IMG/VR virus record: IMGVR_UViG_3300028103_000026
Location: 1 to 41,191 of that record
Source of the DNA: a virus
DNA: 41,191 nucleotides
Direction: 5' to 3' (one strand)
Part shown: piece by piece, positions 7,387 through 16,606 of the stretch
Layout: every line of letters begins with the position of its first letter
How positions within the stretch are numbered: position 1 is the stretch's first letter
The notes under the pieces: model-generated
What the model was told of the DNA's origin: nothing
The model's database searches: none
The model's input: only the letters and a program-made list of their open reading frames with translations
Made by a program: the position numbers and the translations under genes

Positions 7387-7722
7387 ATGGCAATCACAAG
7401 CAATTTAGTAACTACACTAGGCAGTGCAATTTATACTGCCCCTGGCACTGTTGGTTCTGATGACAGAGAATATGCTGTGACCTGCATGATGTTTTGCAAT
7501 TATTCAACATCGGATGTTGTTTTAAATCTTTGGTTATTAGCACCTTTACCGGCTACTATTGCTAACACTACTAAAGTTATTCATAACTTAACAATACCAG
7601 CAGGTGAAACATTTACATTTGATACAGAAAAAATTGTACTAGGTTCAGAAGAAAGAATTTGGGCAACAGCAGATGCAAATACACGACTAAGTGTATCTCT
7701 AACTTCAATGAGAGTAAGTTAA
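7387..7722 (+). CDS. Small beta-sandwich structural protein
   Basis: This is a 111-residue protein with alternating hydrophobic residues and the pattern SAIYTAPGT, VTCMMFCNYSTSDVVLNLWL, IPAGETFTFDTEKIVLGSEE, RIWATADAN. The layout (an interface of beta strands, then a P-A-G-E turn, then L-x-x-GE-x-I) recurs in the small proteins at 16267 and 36597, each next to a large fibre gene. In marine T4-like phages similar small proteins occur among virion genes. The role could be connecting or capping a fibre. Its stop codon overlaps the next start (TAATG at 7720-7724), showing coupled translation. It has no signal peptide or membrane segment. Confidence 0.6.
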   Translation: MAITSNLVTTLGSAIYTAPGTVGSDDREYAVTCMMFCNYSTSDVVLNLWLLAPLPATIANTTKVIHNLTIPAGETFTFDTEKIVLGSEERIWATADANTRLSVSLTSMRVS

Positions 7723-8435
7723 TGAAGTTTTTAAAACGTAATCAATTAAACAGTCGTAATGTAAAAGACAATCGTATTGCGGTTGAAATTACAGACGAAG
7801 TTAAGTTAGATACTGAAAACGTATTGTTAATTCCCAACGGACCTACTACTAGTCGTCCTGGCGAATCTGGCACAGTAACTAGTCCAGTCGAAGGACATAT
7901 TCGTTATAACACAACGGACCAAGAATTTGAAGGACGTCAAGGAACTCCAGCGGCATGGCGCAAATTTAGATTTAAAGAACCAGCACTAATTACACAACAA
8001 AATCTAGGTAACGGTGACGCTGCCGAAGTTTATTTTGGCCCGTTGGATTCGGGGTATGCTGATTATCCATATCCAGAACTAACAAACCCACAGAACTTAT
8101 TCGTATTAATTGAAAACGTTTATCAAATTTCTACAACAAACTACACACTAGTAGATGCGCCCGCAAGTACTATTTCTGTAGCAAAGACAGACGGAAACCC
8201 AACATTAATTACTTCAGAAGCCACTGACAGTATGATCGGTGCAACTGTATCTGGATCTGGTGTTTCTGGGACTGTAACAGGTGTAAGTCCTGGCGTAAGT
8301 TTAACACTAAACACAAATGCTAGCGGATCTGGAACTGTTAGCGTTACTGTAACAAGAGTTGGACGTTTTGTAGAGTTCACAAGTGCTGTTCCTTACGGTA
8401 AACCAGTCACTGTCATTCACGGCTTCGACCGTTAA
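7722..8435 (+). CDS. Fibre-associated structural protein
   Basis: I place the start at the ATG overlapping the previous stop codon, giving 237 residues (MKFLKRNQLN). An earlier in-frame ATG at 7659 lies wholly inside the upstream gene and is less likely. Residues 40-80 contain the phage fibre motif 'P-x-G-x-T-x-x-RP-x-x-x-x-G-x-x-RYNT...FEG-x-x-G', here RPGESGTVTSPVEGHIRYNT, which also occurs near the C-termini of the fibres at 8490 and 12048. Residues 145-215 are a Thr/Ser/Gly/Val-rich beta module (VSGSGVSGTVTGVSPG) resembling the inserted modules of the giant fibres. The C-terminus, VEFTSAVPYGKPVTVIHGFD, is shared-looking with marine phage structural proteins. It is probably a virion protein linking the short and long fibres; the exact role is unknown. 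Confidence 0.6.
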   Translation: MKFLKRNQLNSRNVKDNRIAVEITDEVKLDTENVLLIPNGPTTSRPGESGTVTSPVEGHIRYNTTDQEFEGRQGTPAAWRKFRFKEPALITQQNLGNGDAAEVYFGPLDSGYADYPYPELTNPQNLFVLIENVYQISTTNYTLVDAPASTISVAKTDGNPTLITSEATDSMIGATVSGSGVSGTVTGVSPGVSLTLNTNASGSGTVSVTVTRVGRFVEFTSAVPYGKPVTVIHGFDR

Positions 8436-8461
8436 TCTCAACACTTTTAATAATTCAGGAT

Positions 8462-8478
8462 CCAATAAATATTATTGG
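8462..8478 (+). repeat. Perfect inverted repeat over promoter-like element and ribosome site
   Basis: CCAATAA (8462-8468) and TTATTGG (8472-8478) are exact reverse complements around ATA. The repeat contains AATAAATA (8464-8471), and its right arm overlaps the first two bases of the GGAG ribosome site (8477-8480) for the gene at 8490. Confidence 0.7.
8464..8471 (+). promoter_or_regulatory. Late-promoter-like element AATAAATA
   Basis: AATAAATA fits the NATAAATA form of T4-type late promoters and stands 18 bases before the ATG at 8490. A transcript starting about 6 bases downstream would begin in the ribosome site, so it would have a very short leader; it may instead be fortuitous. Confidence 0.4.
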
Positions 8479-8489
8479 AGACTAATCAC

Positions 8490-11400
8490 ATGCCTGTAGA
8501 TATTGGCCGAATTTCCGGTGGAATGCTTAAAGACAACCTGTTGCGAGACGGTGTTGATCTTTCCTTTGAAACCGATTTAATATACTTCGATGTTGGCACT
8601 AGCCGCTTGGGCATTAAAACTAATTCTCCCAACACAGAATTAGAAGTATTAGGTACAACACGCAGTACCAATACACTATCAACAAATTTTACTAATAACG
8701 ATATTACTGTAGATTTCTCTAGAATTACTACAGCATTAGGATCGTTAAACATTACCGCAGTTAATCGTGTAGTTGCATCTGCTATATCTACAGACGATAT
8801 TTTTATTAACAATAATATTATTGCCACTACTAGCAGTATTTTATTAGATCAATTAGACGGTGGTCCAGCCAGCGGCGGACAGGATTTCTTCTTAGACTTA
8901 GGACTAGCATCTACAACAACATTTGATGATGTTATCGATTTGGGCGATGCCGCCTTGACAGCAAGTTCATCTAATACTAACTTAGAAATTAGACCAAACG
9001 GATCAGGCACGTTAGAAGTTTACAACGAGTTTAATATTACTGGTAATTTACACTCTACCGGCGATATTACCTTAGACGGCACGATTACATTTGGTTCAGA
9101 TCAAAACGATGCTGTAGATTTTAATGCAGACATAGCCAGTAACATTGTTCCAGATACAGATGCATTTTATAGTTTAGGAACATCATCATCTAATAGATGG
9201 AACGGCCTGTACACAAATCTAGTCAACGGGCAACAAGTAACTACTAGCAGTTTATCAACTCCTAGTGGAGTTAACTATGCTCTTCGTCCGGGCAAAACAT
9301 GGTTTGTTGCTGAAAATGGCGATAACTTAAATCAAGGTAATCACGAAAACGCACCGTATGCTACTATTGAAAAAGCATTAAGCGTGGCCACTGCCGGTGA
9401 CACAATTAAAATATATCCAGGAACTTATGCAGAACTATTACCATTAGTTGTTCCGGCAGGTGTTGCTGTAAGTGGATTAGAATTAAGAAGCGTTACCATT
9501 GTTCCAGACACAGCCAGTCAAAGCGAAGACGTATTTCATTTAAATGGTGAAACCACAGTTAATAACTTAACAATCAAAGACTTTTACTATGACAGTATTA
9601 ACGACAAAGGTTATGCTTTCCGTTTTGCTCCAAATGCGCAGGTAACTAGTCGCAGTCCTTACATTCAAAATGTATCAGTTATAACACAAGGTACAACAAC
9701 TACAGCCGATGATCCAAGAGGTTTTGCCAGTGGCGATGCGGGTAAAGGTGCCCTAGTAGACGGTAGTGAAACAAACTACTTAACTAAAGAAGCAAGTATG
9801 TTGTTCCATGCTGTGACATTTATCACACCTGGTGTAGATGCATTGACAATGACCAACGGTGTGCGTGTTGAATGGTTAAATTCATTTACATATTTTGCTA
9901 ATAGAGCTCTATATGCTATACAAGGCACAGGTAGATTAACTGAAGATGGTAGCACACTGGCCTATGGTGCAGAAGTTCGTAGTATTGGTTCAGCAAACGT
10001 TTACGGAAATTATGGAGCAGTAGCAGACGGTGCAGATACATTAATGTATCTAATTCAGCACAACTTTGCCTATATAGGTACAGGCAAAGATGCTACTAAT
10101 GATGACACACTAGTTGTACAAACTAACGAAACAGTAGAATTAAACAGCGGTAGAGTTTACTATCAAAGTCAGGATCACAAAGGTACATTCCGTGTAGGCG
10201 ATCAATTTTATGTCGATTTTGAAAATGGTACAGTTAGTTTTGACGCCAGCGGATTAGCATCAACAGGTGCAACTGGTTTGACTATTACCACGGGCGCAGA
10301 CGTAACAACAATTACAAAAGATTTTGTTAATACAGGCAATTTAAAAATAGCAGGAAATACAATTGAATCTTTATTTGGCGAAGTAAACATTTTATCAGCC
10401 AGCGGAGAAACTAACCTAACTTTAGATGTTAATGTTGCTAAGAATTTAGATATCACCGGAGATTTTAGTCTAGGTGGACAATTAATTTTAGGTAATCAAA
10501 CAGTAGATACCGTAACATTCAAACAAACATTAAATCAAAATTTTGAACCAGATGTAACAGAAACCTACAACTTAGGTTCAAGTACAAAAGTATGGCGAGA
10601 TACTTATACATCAGAAGCAAATATTAACGATATTAGAATTAGAGGAAATGTAATAGAAACTACTGTGTCAAACAGTGACTTAGAACTACGTGCTAATTCT
10701 GCAGGAATCGTAAACTTAAAAGATTATGCGGCGTTCGACCAAAATCTTACTGTCAGCGGATTAACTACTGTAAAATCTGTAAATGTTATAGGAACTTTAA
10801 ATCATACCGGTGCAGTAGTACTCGCTGGTGATAAATCTAACACAGGATTTTTAGACATTAGCGGAACATTAACTGTAGGATCTAGCGCATATTTTGACAA
10901 TGTTCAGATAGTTAATAATAGAATTTTCACCAGTGATTCAAACAGTGATTTAGAACTAAGCGCACACGCTTCCGGCATTATACAAATTCCAGTAGATAAT
11001 GTTAGCATTACACGAAGTCTTAGCATTTCTGGTGATTATTACACAACAAATATCACAGCCAGCAATAGATATACTGCTGAAGAATTTTATAATGCAGATA
11101 TCTTAATCAAAGACAACTACATTTCTACAACTACCAGTAACTCAAATTTAGAATTAAGAGGAAACTCTGCAGGCGGAGTATTTTTAGAAACTACAAAATT
11201 TACTGGAAGTACTGTTTCTAATGCAGATGACATTGTACTACAGCCCAACACTGGTAAAAATTTAAAATTTGATACTACTGCGGCATTAATAGTTCCAAAA
11301 GGTACCACGGCAAATCGCCCAACATTCCAACAAGGTGATGTTAGATTTAATACCACAACTGGAATTTTTGAAGGCTATGGCGCGGCATTTGGCGGAGTAT

Positions 11401-11909
11401 ATTCAGCAGATAGACAAACATCTGTAACTGCTGGTTCTAGTGAAGAAATAAACTTTAAAGCAGATAATATCCTAACAATGGATATTACTTCCACAAGATT
11501 ACGTACTAACGGATTACTAGTAGACAATACATTATTTGATGTTAACACAGTTACTACAACTAACAATGATCTAACATTTGCACCCAATGGAACCGGACTT
11601 AATAGAATTGAAAATATTACCCCAGATGGATCTGATATTAGAAACGAGTTAAATTCTGCAATAACACTTGGATCTACAGGGCTAGGATATATTAAATTTA
11701 CTGGAACTAATGGTCTAGTAATTCCCTACGGAACTACAGCAGAACAACCTTCATCCCCAGAAGTCGGTGAAACTAGATACAACATTGAAGAAAGTGTTGT
11801 TGAAGTGTGGACTGGTACAAAATGGGGTAATGCTGGCGGTGAGGGCGAAACTGTTACGCAACAATATATGGAAGACATTTCCTATCTTTGGAACCTAATA
11901 CTAGGTTAA
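8490..11909 (+). CDS. Long tail-fibre-like protein with beta-helix domain (1,139 aa)
   Basis: I chose ATG 8490 over the in-frame TTG at 8475 because GGAG lies 9 bases upstream and MPVDIGRISGGMLKDNLLR then aligns with its paralogue at 12048. Residues 1-45 are the shared N-terminal anchor (GRISGGMLKDNLLRDGVDLS). About six copies of a beta repeat 'I-x-x-x-x-SN-x-(D/N)LELR-x-x-x-x-G' follow through the chain. Residues about 270-530 are a pectin-lyase-like right-handed beta-helix: WFVAENGDNLNQGNH, then GDTIKIYPGTYAELLPLVVP, SPYIQNVSV and GAEVRSIGSANVYGNYGAVA. The C-terminus has two 'GTTA-x-x-P-x-x-x-x-G-x-x-R-(F/Y)N' motifs and ends in LILG. It is likely a trimeric fibre or side spike that binds, or possibly trims, host surface polysaccharide. 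No catalytic residues are identifiable. Confidence 0.75.
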   Translation: MPVDIGRISGGMLKDNLLRDGVDLSFETDLIYFDVGTSRLGIKTNSPNTELEVLGTTRSTNTLSTNFTNNDITVDFSRITTALGSLNITAVNRVVASAISTDDIFINNNIIATTSSILLDQLDGGPASGGQDFFLDLGLASTTTFDDVIDLGDAALTASSSNTNLEIRPNGSGTLEVYNEFNITGNLHSTGDITLDGTITFGSDQNDAVDFNADIASNIVPDTDAFYSLGTSSSNRWNGLYTNLVNGQQVTTSSLSTPSGVNYALRPGKTWFVAENGDNLNQGNHENAPYATIEKALSVATAGDTIKIYPGTYAELLPLVVPAGVAVSGLELRSVTIVPDTASQSEDVFHLNGETTVNNLTIKDFYYDSINDKGYAFRFAPNAQVTSRSPYIQNVSVITQGTTTTADDPRGFASGDAGKGALVDGSETNYLTKEASMLFHAVTFITPGVDALTMTNGVRVEWLNSFTYFANRALYAIQGTGRLTEDGSTLAYGAEVRSIGSANVYGNYGAVADGADTLMYLIQHNFAYIGTGKDATNDDTLVVQTNETVELNSGRVYYQSQDHKGTFRVGDQFYVDFENGTVSFDASGLASTGATGLTITTGADVTTITKDFVNTGNLKIAGNTIESLFGEVNILSASGETNLTLDVNVAKNLDITGDFSLGGQLILGNQTVDTVTFKQTLNQNFEPDVTETYNLGSSTKVWRDTYTSEANINDIRIRGNVIETTVSNSDLELRANSAGIVNLKDYAAFDQNLTVSGLTTVKSVNVIGTLNHTGAVVLAGDKSNTGFLDISGTLTVGSSAYFDNVQIVNNRIFTSDSNSDLELSAHASGIIQIPVDNVSITRSLSISGDYYTTNITASNRYTAEEFYNADILIKDNYISTTTSNSNLELRGNSAGGVFLETTKFTGSTVSNADDIVLQPNTGKNLKFDTTAALIVPKGTTANRPTFQQGDVRFNTTTGIFEGYGAAFGGVYSADRQTSVTAGSSEEINFKADNILTMDITSTRLRTNGLLVDNTLFDVNTVTTTNNDLTFAPNGTGLNRIENITPDGSDIRNELNSAITLGSTGLGYIKFTGTNGLVIPYGTTAEQPSSPEVGETRYNIEESVVEVWTGTKWGNAGGEGETVTQQYMEDISYLWNLILG

Positions 11910-11921
11910 AAATACAAACGG

Positions 11922-11928
11922 CTAAATA
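11922..11928 (+). promoter_or_regulatory. Late-promoter-like element CTAAATA
   Basis: GCTAAATAC here is identical to the string at 5811-5819. It lies in the 138-base gap before the fibre gene at 12048 and is the likely late promoter for it and the small genes that follow. Confidence 0.6.
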
Positions 11929-12047
11929 CTACTGATTACAAGGAACGACCAATTTCTTGTATGATTAAACTGTGGTAAACCAGCAAAGAGCCCGCAAGGG
12001 ATGAGAACTTGGTTAACCGTGAAACACGGGGTTATCAGGAGTGATAT
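11929..12047 (+). promoter_or_regulatory. Structured leader of the second long fibre gene
   Basis: This non-coding stretch holds several possible hairpins. ACAAGGAA/TTTCTTGT at 11938-11960 has one G-U pair, CCC-GCAA-GGG at 11991-12000 has a GNRA-type loop, and TAACCGTG-AAA-CACGGGGTTA at 12014-12034 has two bulged G. The AGGAG ribosome site follows the last hairpin. It does not fold as a tRNA. The function is unknown. Confidence 0.4.
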
Positions 12048-15000
12048 ATGGCCGTTGGTCGAATTTCCGGTCCGCTCTTAAAGGCCAACCTTCTACGCCA
12101 GGGTGTGGATTTAGCCTTTGAGACTGACCTTGTTTACTTAAAAGTTACTGATCCAGACTCCGCCAACCACAGAGTTGGTATAAAGACTAACGACCCTACA
12201 CATACTTTACACGTAAATGGTACAACTAGAACTACTAACTTACTAGTAGATACTCTAGCAGAAATTGCAGACATTAGCATTTCTGCTACAACAATTTCCA
12301 CAACACAAGATGTATTATCCTTGCTACCTAGCGGTGCAAGTCCAGTAGTATATCAAGCAAAATTACGTGTTGACGACATTGACATAGAAAACAATGTTAT
12401 CAGCACAAACAGCACAAACACCAATCTTGAACTACGTCCAAATGGCACAGGCACAGTAGAAGTATTTGCCGACACTAATGTTTACGGAAATATTCATGCT
12501 ACTGGAAATATCACAGCAGACGGCAATATTACATTAGGTGATGCCAATACAGATAATATTACTTTTGCCGCAGATGTAGCCAGCAACATTGTTCCAGATC
12601 AAGACGATACTTACACATTAGGTGAAAGTGGCAAACGTTGGGCAGACGTATGGACTAACAACTTATTTGCTGATGTAATCGATACTGGTGATTTAGTTGT
12701 AGATAACATTAACTTAAACCTACGTCAGGGGAACATTTGGTACGTTGCTGTAAACGGCAGTGACAGTTACAGCGGCACACACCAAAACGATCCGTTCTTA
12801 ACAATCAAACATGCTCTTAGCCAAGCAACTACAGGCGATACTGTTTATGTGTACCCTGGCGATTACGAAGAAATTTTTCCACTAACAGTACCACAGGGCG
12901 TTGCGATTGTTGGTGCTAACCTGCGTTCTGTAACAATTCGTCCTACAGCGGCAACACGTCAACAAGACTGTTTCAAGATGAATGGCGAAACTACCATTCA
13001 AGACTTTACAATTACAGGTTTTGAGCACGAGCCAATTGGCAACACTGGACACGCATTTACATTTGCTCCAGGTATGACTGTTAGTACACGCAGTCCTTAT
13101 GTAAAAAATATTACAGTTTTAACCTTTGGTAGTAGTGTAAGACTGGGTACAGCCACAGCAGATGACCCTCGCGGATATGCCGCAGGTGATGCAGGTCACG
13201 GTGCATTCTTAGACGGTAGCATTGTCAATGCAAACAGCATTGAAGCGGCCATGTTATTCCACGCAGTGACATTTATCACACCAGCGGCTGAAACATTAAT
13301 TGCTACAAACGGTGCAAGAATTGAATGGTTAAACTCGTTTACATACTTTGCTGATAAAGGTATGTATTTGTACAGCAGTAGCGAAGGATTTGCTGGACAG
13401 GGTAGAACAGAAGTTAGAGTTACTGGCAACTCCGGTACATTTGCTGTGGGCAACACACTAAGTTACTATGACACAGACGGAGTTACTGTTCTAGGCTCAG
13501 GTACAATCGACGAAGTTGGTACAGACGGTAAAATTTATCTAACAGGTAAAGTTACAGGATTAGAAACACAGTCAGAACGTGGCGGTAAAACTATTACAGC
13601 CAATGGAGATGCACAACTTAAAACAGCACAGAAAAAATTTGGAACTGCTAGTCTGTATCTAGACGGTACAGGCGATTATGTAACTGTAAACAGTTTAACT
13701 GACTTTGTATTCGATGCAGATTTCGCATTAGAAGGTTGGTTCTATCCAACAAACGTAACTGGCACATTTTCATTGTTTACCATCGGTGGTGAAGCAGCCG
13801 ACAGATACACCACAATGATTGAAAACGGTACACTAAAAGGAAACTTTTACGGAAGCAGTACTGTTACTTTTGGCGGCACAATATCTATTAACACATGGAC
13901 ACACATCGCATTTACACGAAGTGGTTCAACTATCAGAGCATTTGTCAACGGAACTTTATTAGGAACAACTGATACTGTTGCAGGAGATGTAGGCAATAAT
14001 GGTTCATTTAGAATAGGTTCTGATGGTAGCGGATCTGCAAATTTTGTTGGATATGTAGACGATGTCCGAGTGAGCAAAGGAACTGCTAGACACACTAGTT
14101 CGTTTACTGCTCCTTCTTCTGCACTACCAAACGATTCTTACAGCGTATTGTTAGCGCACTTTGACGGCGCAGATACTTCTACAGTTTTTGTAGACGATGT
14201 TCTATTGCCACAGGACATTAGAACTAATGCAGGAGGCACAGCCACAGCATTTAGTCTAGTTGATTATTCAGACTTTGGTGCAGAAGTTCGTAGTATTGGA
14301 TCTGCCGCAGTTTATGGTAACTATGGTATCTATGGCGACGGACTAGGTGTTGTTGCTTACTTAATTGGACAGAACTTAGCCTATATTGGTGTACTACACA
14401 GAACAGATAATGATGTAACGTATGTAGTACAGGCTAACGAAGTTGTTGAACTAAACGGTGCAAAGATTTATTATTCCAGCGTCGACCATAAAGGTGACTT
14501 TAGAGTTGGCGACTTATTTTATGTTAACCAGGCCTCTGGTACAGTAGAATTTACCACAACAAGTTTTAACATTAGTTCTTTAACTGGTGTAACATTTACT
14601 GATGGCGTAAACACAACTTATATTGATGGTACAGAAGTTAGCACTGGTAATATTAAAATCAGTGGCAACACTATTGAAAGCACTACCGGTGTAGTTAACG
14701 TTCTAAGTGCCAACGATGAAATTAATCTACAAAATAATGTAAACATTACTGGTAATTTAGATGTTACTGGTAACGTAACAGTTGGCGGAAATATTACACT
14801 AGGTGATCAGCCCACTGACACTATTAGCATTGTTGCCGGTATTACCAGCAATATCACTCCAGGCGTAACAGAAACTTATACACTAGGAACTAACGGACTA
14901 CAGTGGGCAAATTTATACACTGGTAATTTACACGTTGACAGTATTAATATCGACGGCAATGTAATTAAAACCGTTGACTCAAATGCTGACTTAGAATTAC

Positions 15001-16262
15001 GTGCTAACGGCACAGGAAGAATTTATGTACCTAGTGACAATGTTTTAATTAACAACGACCTAACAGTACTAGGAACATCTACATTAGGTAATACAAATAT
15101 TACCGGAACAGTTACCTACACTGGTAATATTATTCAAACTGGTAACGTAACACAGACTGGTAACTACAGCGTTTCGGGCACATTAACAGTTGGCAGCGAT
15201 GCACAATTTCAAAATATTAAAATTGCTGGCAACACAATTAAAACAACACTTTCTAACAGTAATTTAGAATTAAGCGCAGCCGGTACAGGCATTATTACAA
15301 TGCCATATAACAACGTTTCATTGGGACAGAATTTAACTGTCAGCGGAAACGTCAGTTCAACAAACGCATTGGCCAGTAACAGAGTTACAGCAGAAGAATT
15401 TTATACAGGTGACATAATTGTCAAAGACAATTACATTGCCACAACAGTATCCAACAGTAATTTAGAACTACGTGCTAATGGCACAGGCTACATTGTTCTA
15501 GAAGAATTTAATGTTAACGCAAACGTTATCAGCAGTAATTCTGCCAGCGACATTGTAATCCAACCAGGAACTAATAAACTAGTAAGCATTAATTCAAATC
15601 AAAGTTTAATAATTCCTGTGGGTAACACAGCAGAGCGTCCAACAGCACAGTCTGGTATGATTCGTTTCAATAGCCAGATGGGTCGTTATGAAGGCTATGA
15701 CGGAGTTAACTGGATTAAACTAAGTGGTGTCGGCGACTTGGATGATACAACACGTATCACAGCAGAACTAACACCTGGCGCAAATGATGATACTATTAGA
15801 TTTTACAACAATAATGTTGTAACAGCAGATTTAACCAGTGCTAGATTACAAGTGCCACGTGTTGAAGTTGACAACATTATTATTGACGGCAATACAATTA
15901 GCAGTACAACAAACACAGACATTATTTTTAATGCCACAGGTACAGGCAGTATCAAACTGGCCAACTTTGCTATTAAAGATAATACTATAACAAACACAGT
16001 TTCTGGAGCAATAACAACAATTACTCAGTCCGGAACTGGATATTTTAAAATTGCAGGTACAAATGGTTTCGTAGTTCCAACAGGTATTAGCTCAGAACGT
16101 CCAGCATACGCTGTAGTCGGTATGACACGTTACAACTCAGAACTAAAACAGTTAGAAATTTTTAATGGAACTACTTGGGACTCTGCCGCAGGTGCTGGTG
16201 GTGGTATTAATGCGGCCACTGCTGAAGATATTGCAATCACCTACGCACTGATATTAGGATAA
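12048..16262 (+). CDS. Long tail-fibre-like protein with beta-helix and inserted LamG domain (1,404 aa)
   Basis: This is a paralogue of the gene at 8490, with the same anchor (GRISGPLLKANLLRQGVDLA), six 'NLELR-x-NGTG' beta repeats, two 'TYTLG...W' motifs and an LILG end. The beta-helix begins near residue 230 (WYVAVNGSDSYSG, GDTVYVYPGDYEEIFPLTVP). At residues about 450-740 it is interrupted by extra sequence. First comes a short module (FAVGNTLSYYDTDGVTVLGS), then a clear LamG/concanavalin-A-like domain at about 505-710: KFGTASLYLDGTGDYVTV, WTHIAFTRSGSTIRAFVNGT and YVDDVRVSKGTARHTSSFTA. The helix then resumes with GAEVRSIGSAAVYGNYG. LamG domains bind sugars or glycans, so this fibre probably has an extra receptor-binding surface. 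AGGAG precedes the ATG by 7 bases. Confidence 0.78.
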   Translation: MAVGRISGPLLKANLLRQGVDLAFETDLVYLKVTDPDSANHRVGIKTNDPTHTLHVNGTTRTTNLLVDTLAEIADISISATTISTTQDVLSLLPSGASPVVYQAKLRVDDIDIENNVISTNSTNTNLELRPNGTGTVEVFADTNVYGNIHATGNITADGNITLGDANTDNITFAADVASNIVPDQDDTYTLGESGKRWADVWTNNLFADVIDTGDLVVDNINLNLRQGNIWYVAVNGSDSYSGTHQNDPFLTIKHALSQATTGDTVYVYPGDYEEIFPLTVPQGVAIVGANLRSVTIRPTAATRQQDCFKMNGETTIQDFTITGFEHEPIGNTGHAFTFAPGMTVSTRSPYVKNITVLTFGSSVRLGTATADDPRGYAAGDAGHGAFLDGSIVNANSIEAAMLFHAVTFITPAAETLIATNGARIEWLNSFTYFADKGMYLYSSSEGFAGQGRTEVRVTGNSGTFAVGNTLSYYDTDGVTVLGSGTIDEVGTDGKIYLTGKVTGLETQSERGGKTITANGDAQLKTAQKKFGTASLYLDGTGDYVTVNSLTDFVFDADFALEGWFYPTNVTGTFSLFTIGGEAADRYTTMIENGTLKGNFYGSSTVTFGGTISINTWTHIAFTRSGSTIRAFVNGTLLGTTDTVAGDVGNNGSFRIGSDGSGSANFVGYVDDVRVSKGTARHTSSFTAPSSALPNDSYSVLLAHFDGADTSTVFVDDVLLPQDIRTNAGGTATAFSLVDYSDFGAEVRSIGSAAVYGNYGIYGDGLGVVAYLIGQNLAYIGVLHRTDNDVTYVVQANEVVELNGAKIYYSSVDHKGDFRVGDLFYVNQASGTVEFTTTSFNISSLTGVTFTDGVNTTYIDGTEVSTGNIKISGNTIESTTGVVNVLSANDEINLQNNVNITGNLDVTGNVTVGGNITLGDQPTDTISIVAGITSNITPGVTETYTLGTNGLQWANLYTGNLHVDSINIDGNVIKTVDSNADLELRANGTGRIYVPSDNVLINNDLTVLGTSTLGNTNITGTVTYTGNIIQTGNVTQTGNYSVSGTLTVGSDAQFQNIKIAGNTIKTTLSNSNLELSAAGTGIITMPYNNVSLGQNLTVSGNVSSTNALASNRVTAEEFYTGDIIVKDNYIATTVSNSNLELRANGTGYIVLEEFNVNANVISSNSASDIVIQPGTNKLVSINSNQSLIIPVGNTAERPTAQSGMIRFNSQMGRYEGYDGVNWIKLSGVGDLDDTTRITAELTPGANDDTIRFYNNNVVTADLTSARLQVPRVEVDNIIIDGNTISSTTNTDIIFNATGTGSIKLANFAIKDNTITNTVSGAITTITQSGTGYFKIAGTNGFVVPTGISSERPAYAVVGMTRYNSELKQLEIFNGTTWDSAAGAGGGINAATAEDIAITYALILG
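13604..14175 (+). other. Inserted LamG-like lectin domain within the fibre at 12048
   Basis: The sequence shows the standard phage LamG signature. A 'TITANGDAQLKTAQKKFG' entry is followed by LDGTGDY, DFALEGWFYP, WTHIAFTRSG, FVNGTLLG, GYVDDVRVSKGTARHT and a trailing VLLAHFDGAD. The paralogue at 8490 joins the flanking beta-helix without this block, so it is an insertion in one or a loss in the other. Confidence 0.75.
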
Positions 16263-16266
16263 GAAC

Positions 16267-16596
16267 ATGGCAAACTTTTTTAAGAACAAAGTAGTTAACG
16301 AAATAGGAACAACTCCTATACAAGTTTTAGAATTTGGACCAAGTACCAGAGGTACAGTCATTGGTTTAAGTCTGGCAAATTTAACAGGCAGTAATATTTT
16401 AGCCAGTATTACCGTTACAGACGATGCTAGTACTGTAGGTTATTTTATTAAAGATATTATTATAGCACCAAATTCAAGTTTACGTGTTGTTAACGGTGGC
16501 GAAAAATTAATTTTAGCACCAAATAACGCAATTCATATTTCTGCTAGCCAAGAAGCGGCATTAGACTGCATCATGAGTTATGTTGAAATATCATAA
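16267..16596 (+). CDS. Small beta-sandwich structural protein
   Basis: This is a 109-residue protein with regular beta-strand alternation: TRGTVIGLSLANLTGSNILA, SITVTDDASTVGYFIKDIII, APNSSLRVVNGGEKLILAPN, NAIHISASQEAALDCIMSYV. Strand, 'Y-x-x-K-D-x-x-I-x-P' and 'GGEKLIL' elements are typical, to my memory, of small virion proteins in T4-like marine phages. It follows the long fibre with a 4-base gap and has only a weak ribosome site, implying coupled translation with the fibre. It may cap the fibre or connect it to the virion. Compare the similar-size proteins at 7387 and 36597. The exact role is unknown. Confidence 0.6.
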   Translation: MANFFKNKVVNEIGTTPIQVLEFGPSTRGTVIGLSLANLTGSNILASITVTDDASTVGYFIKDIIIAPNSSLRVVNGGEKLILAPNNAIHISASQEAALDCIMSYVEIS

Positions 16597-16606
16597 GGAA
16601 TAGATA

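Noticed and set aside
7659-7721. Upstream ATG at 7659 for the 237-residue protein
   Set aside because: It lies entirely inside the previous gene. The ATG at 7722 overlaps that gene's stop codon, and the extra 21 residues look like out-of-frame translation.
11892-11907. AACCTA-ATAC-TAGGTT hairpin at the end of the fibre gene
   Set aside because: It overlaps the stop codon and is followed by A, not T, so it does not look like a terminator.
11929-12047. Possible tRNA or small RNA gene in the 138-base gap
   Set aside because: There are several hairpins, but no cloverleaf, no T-loop GTTCRA sequence and no acceptor stem.
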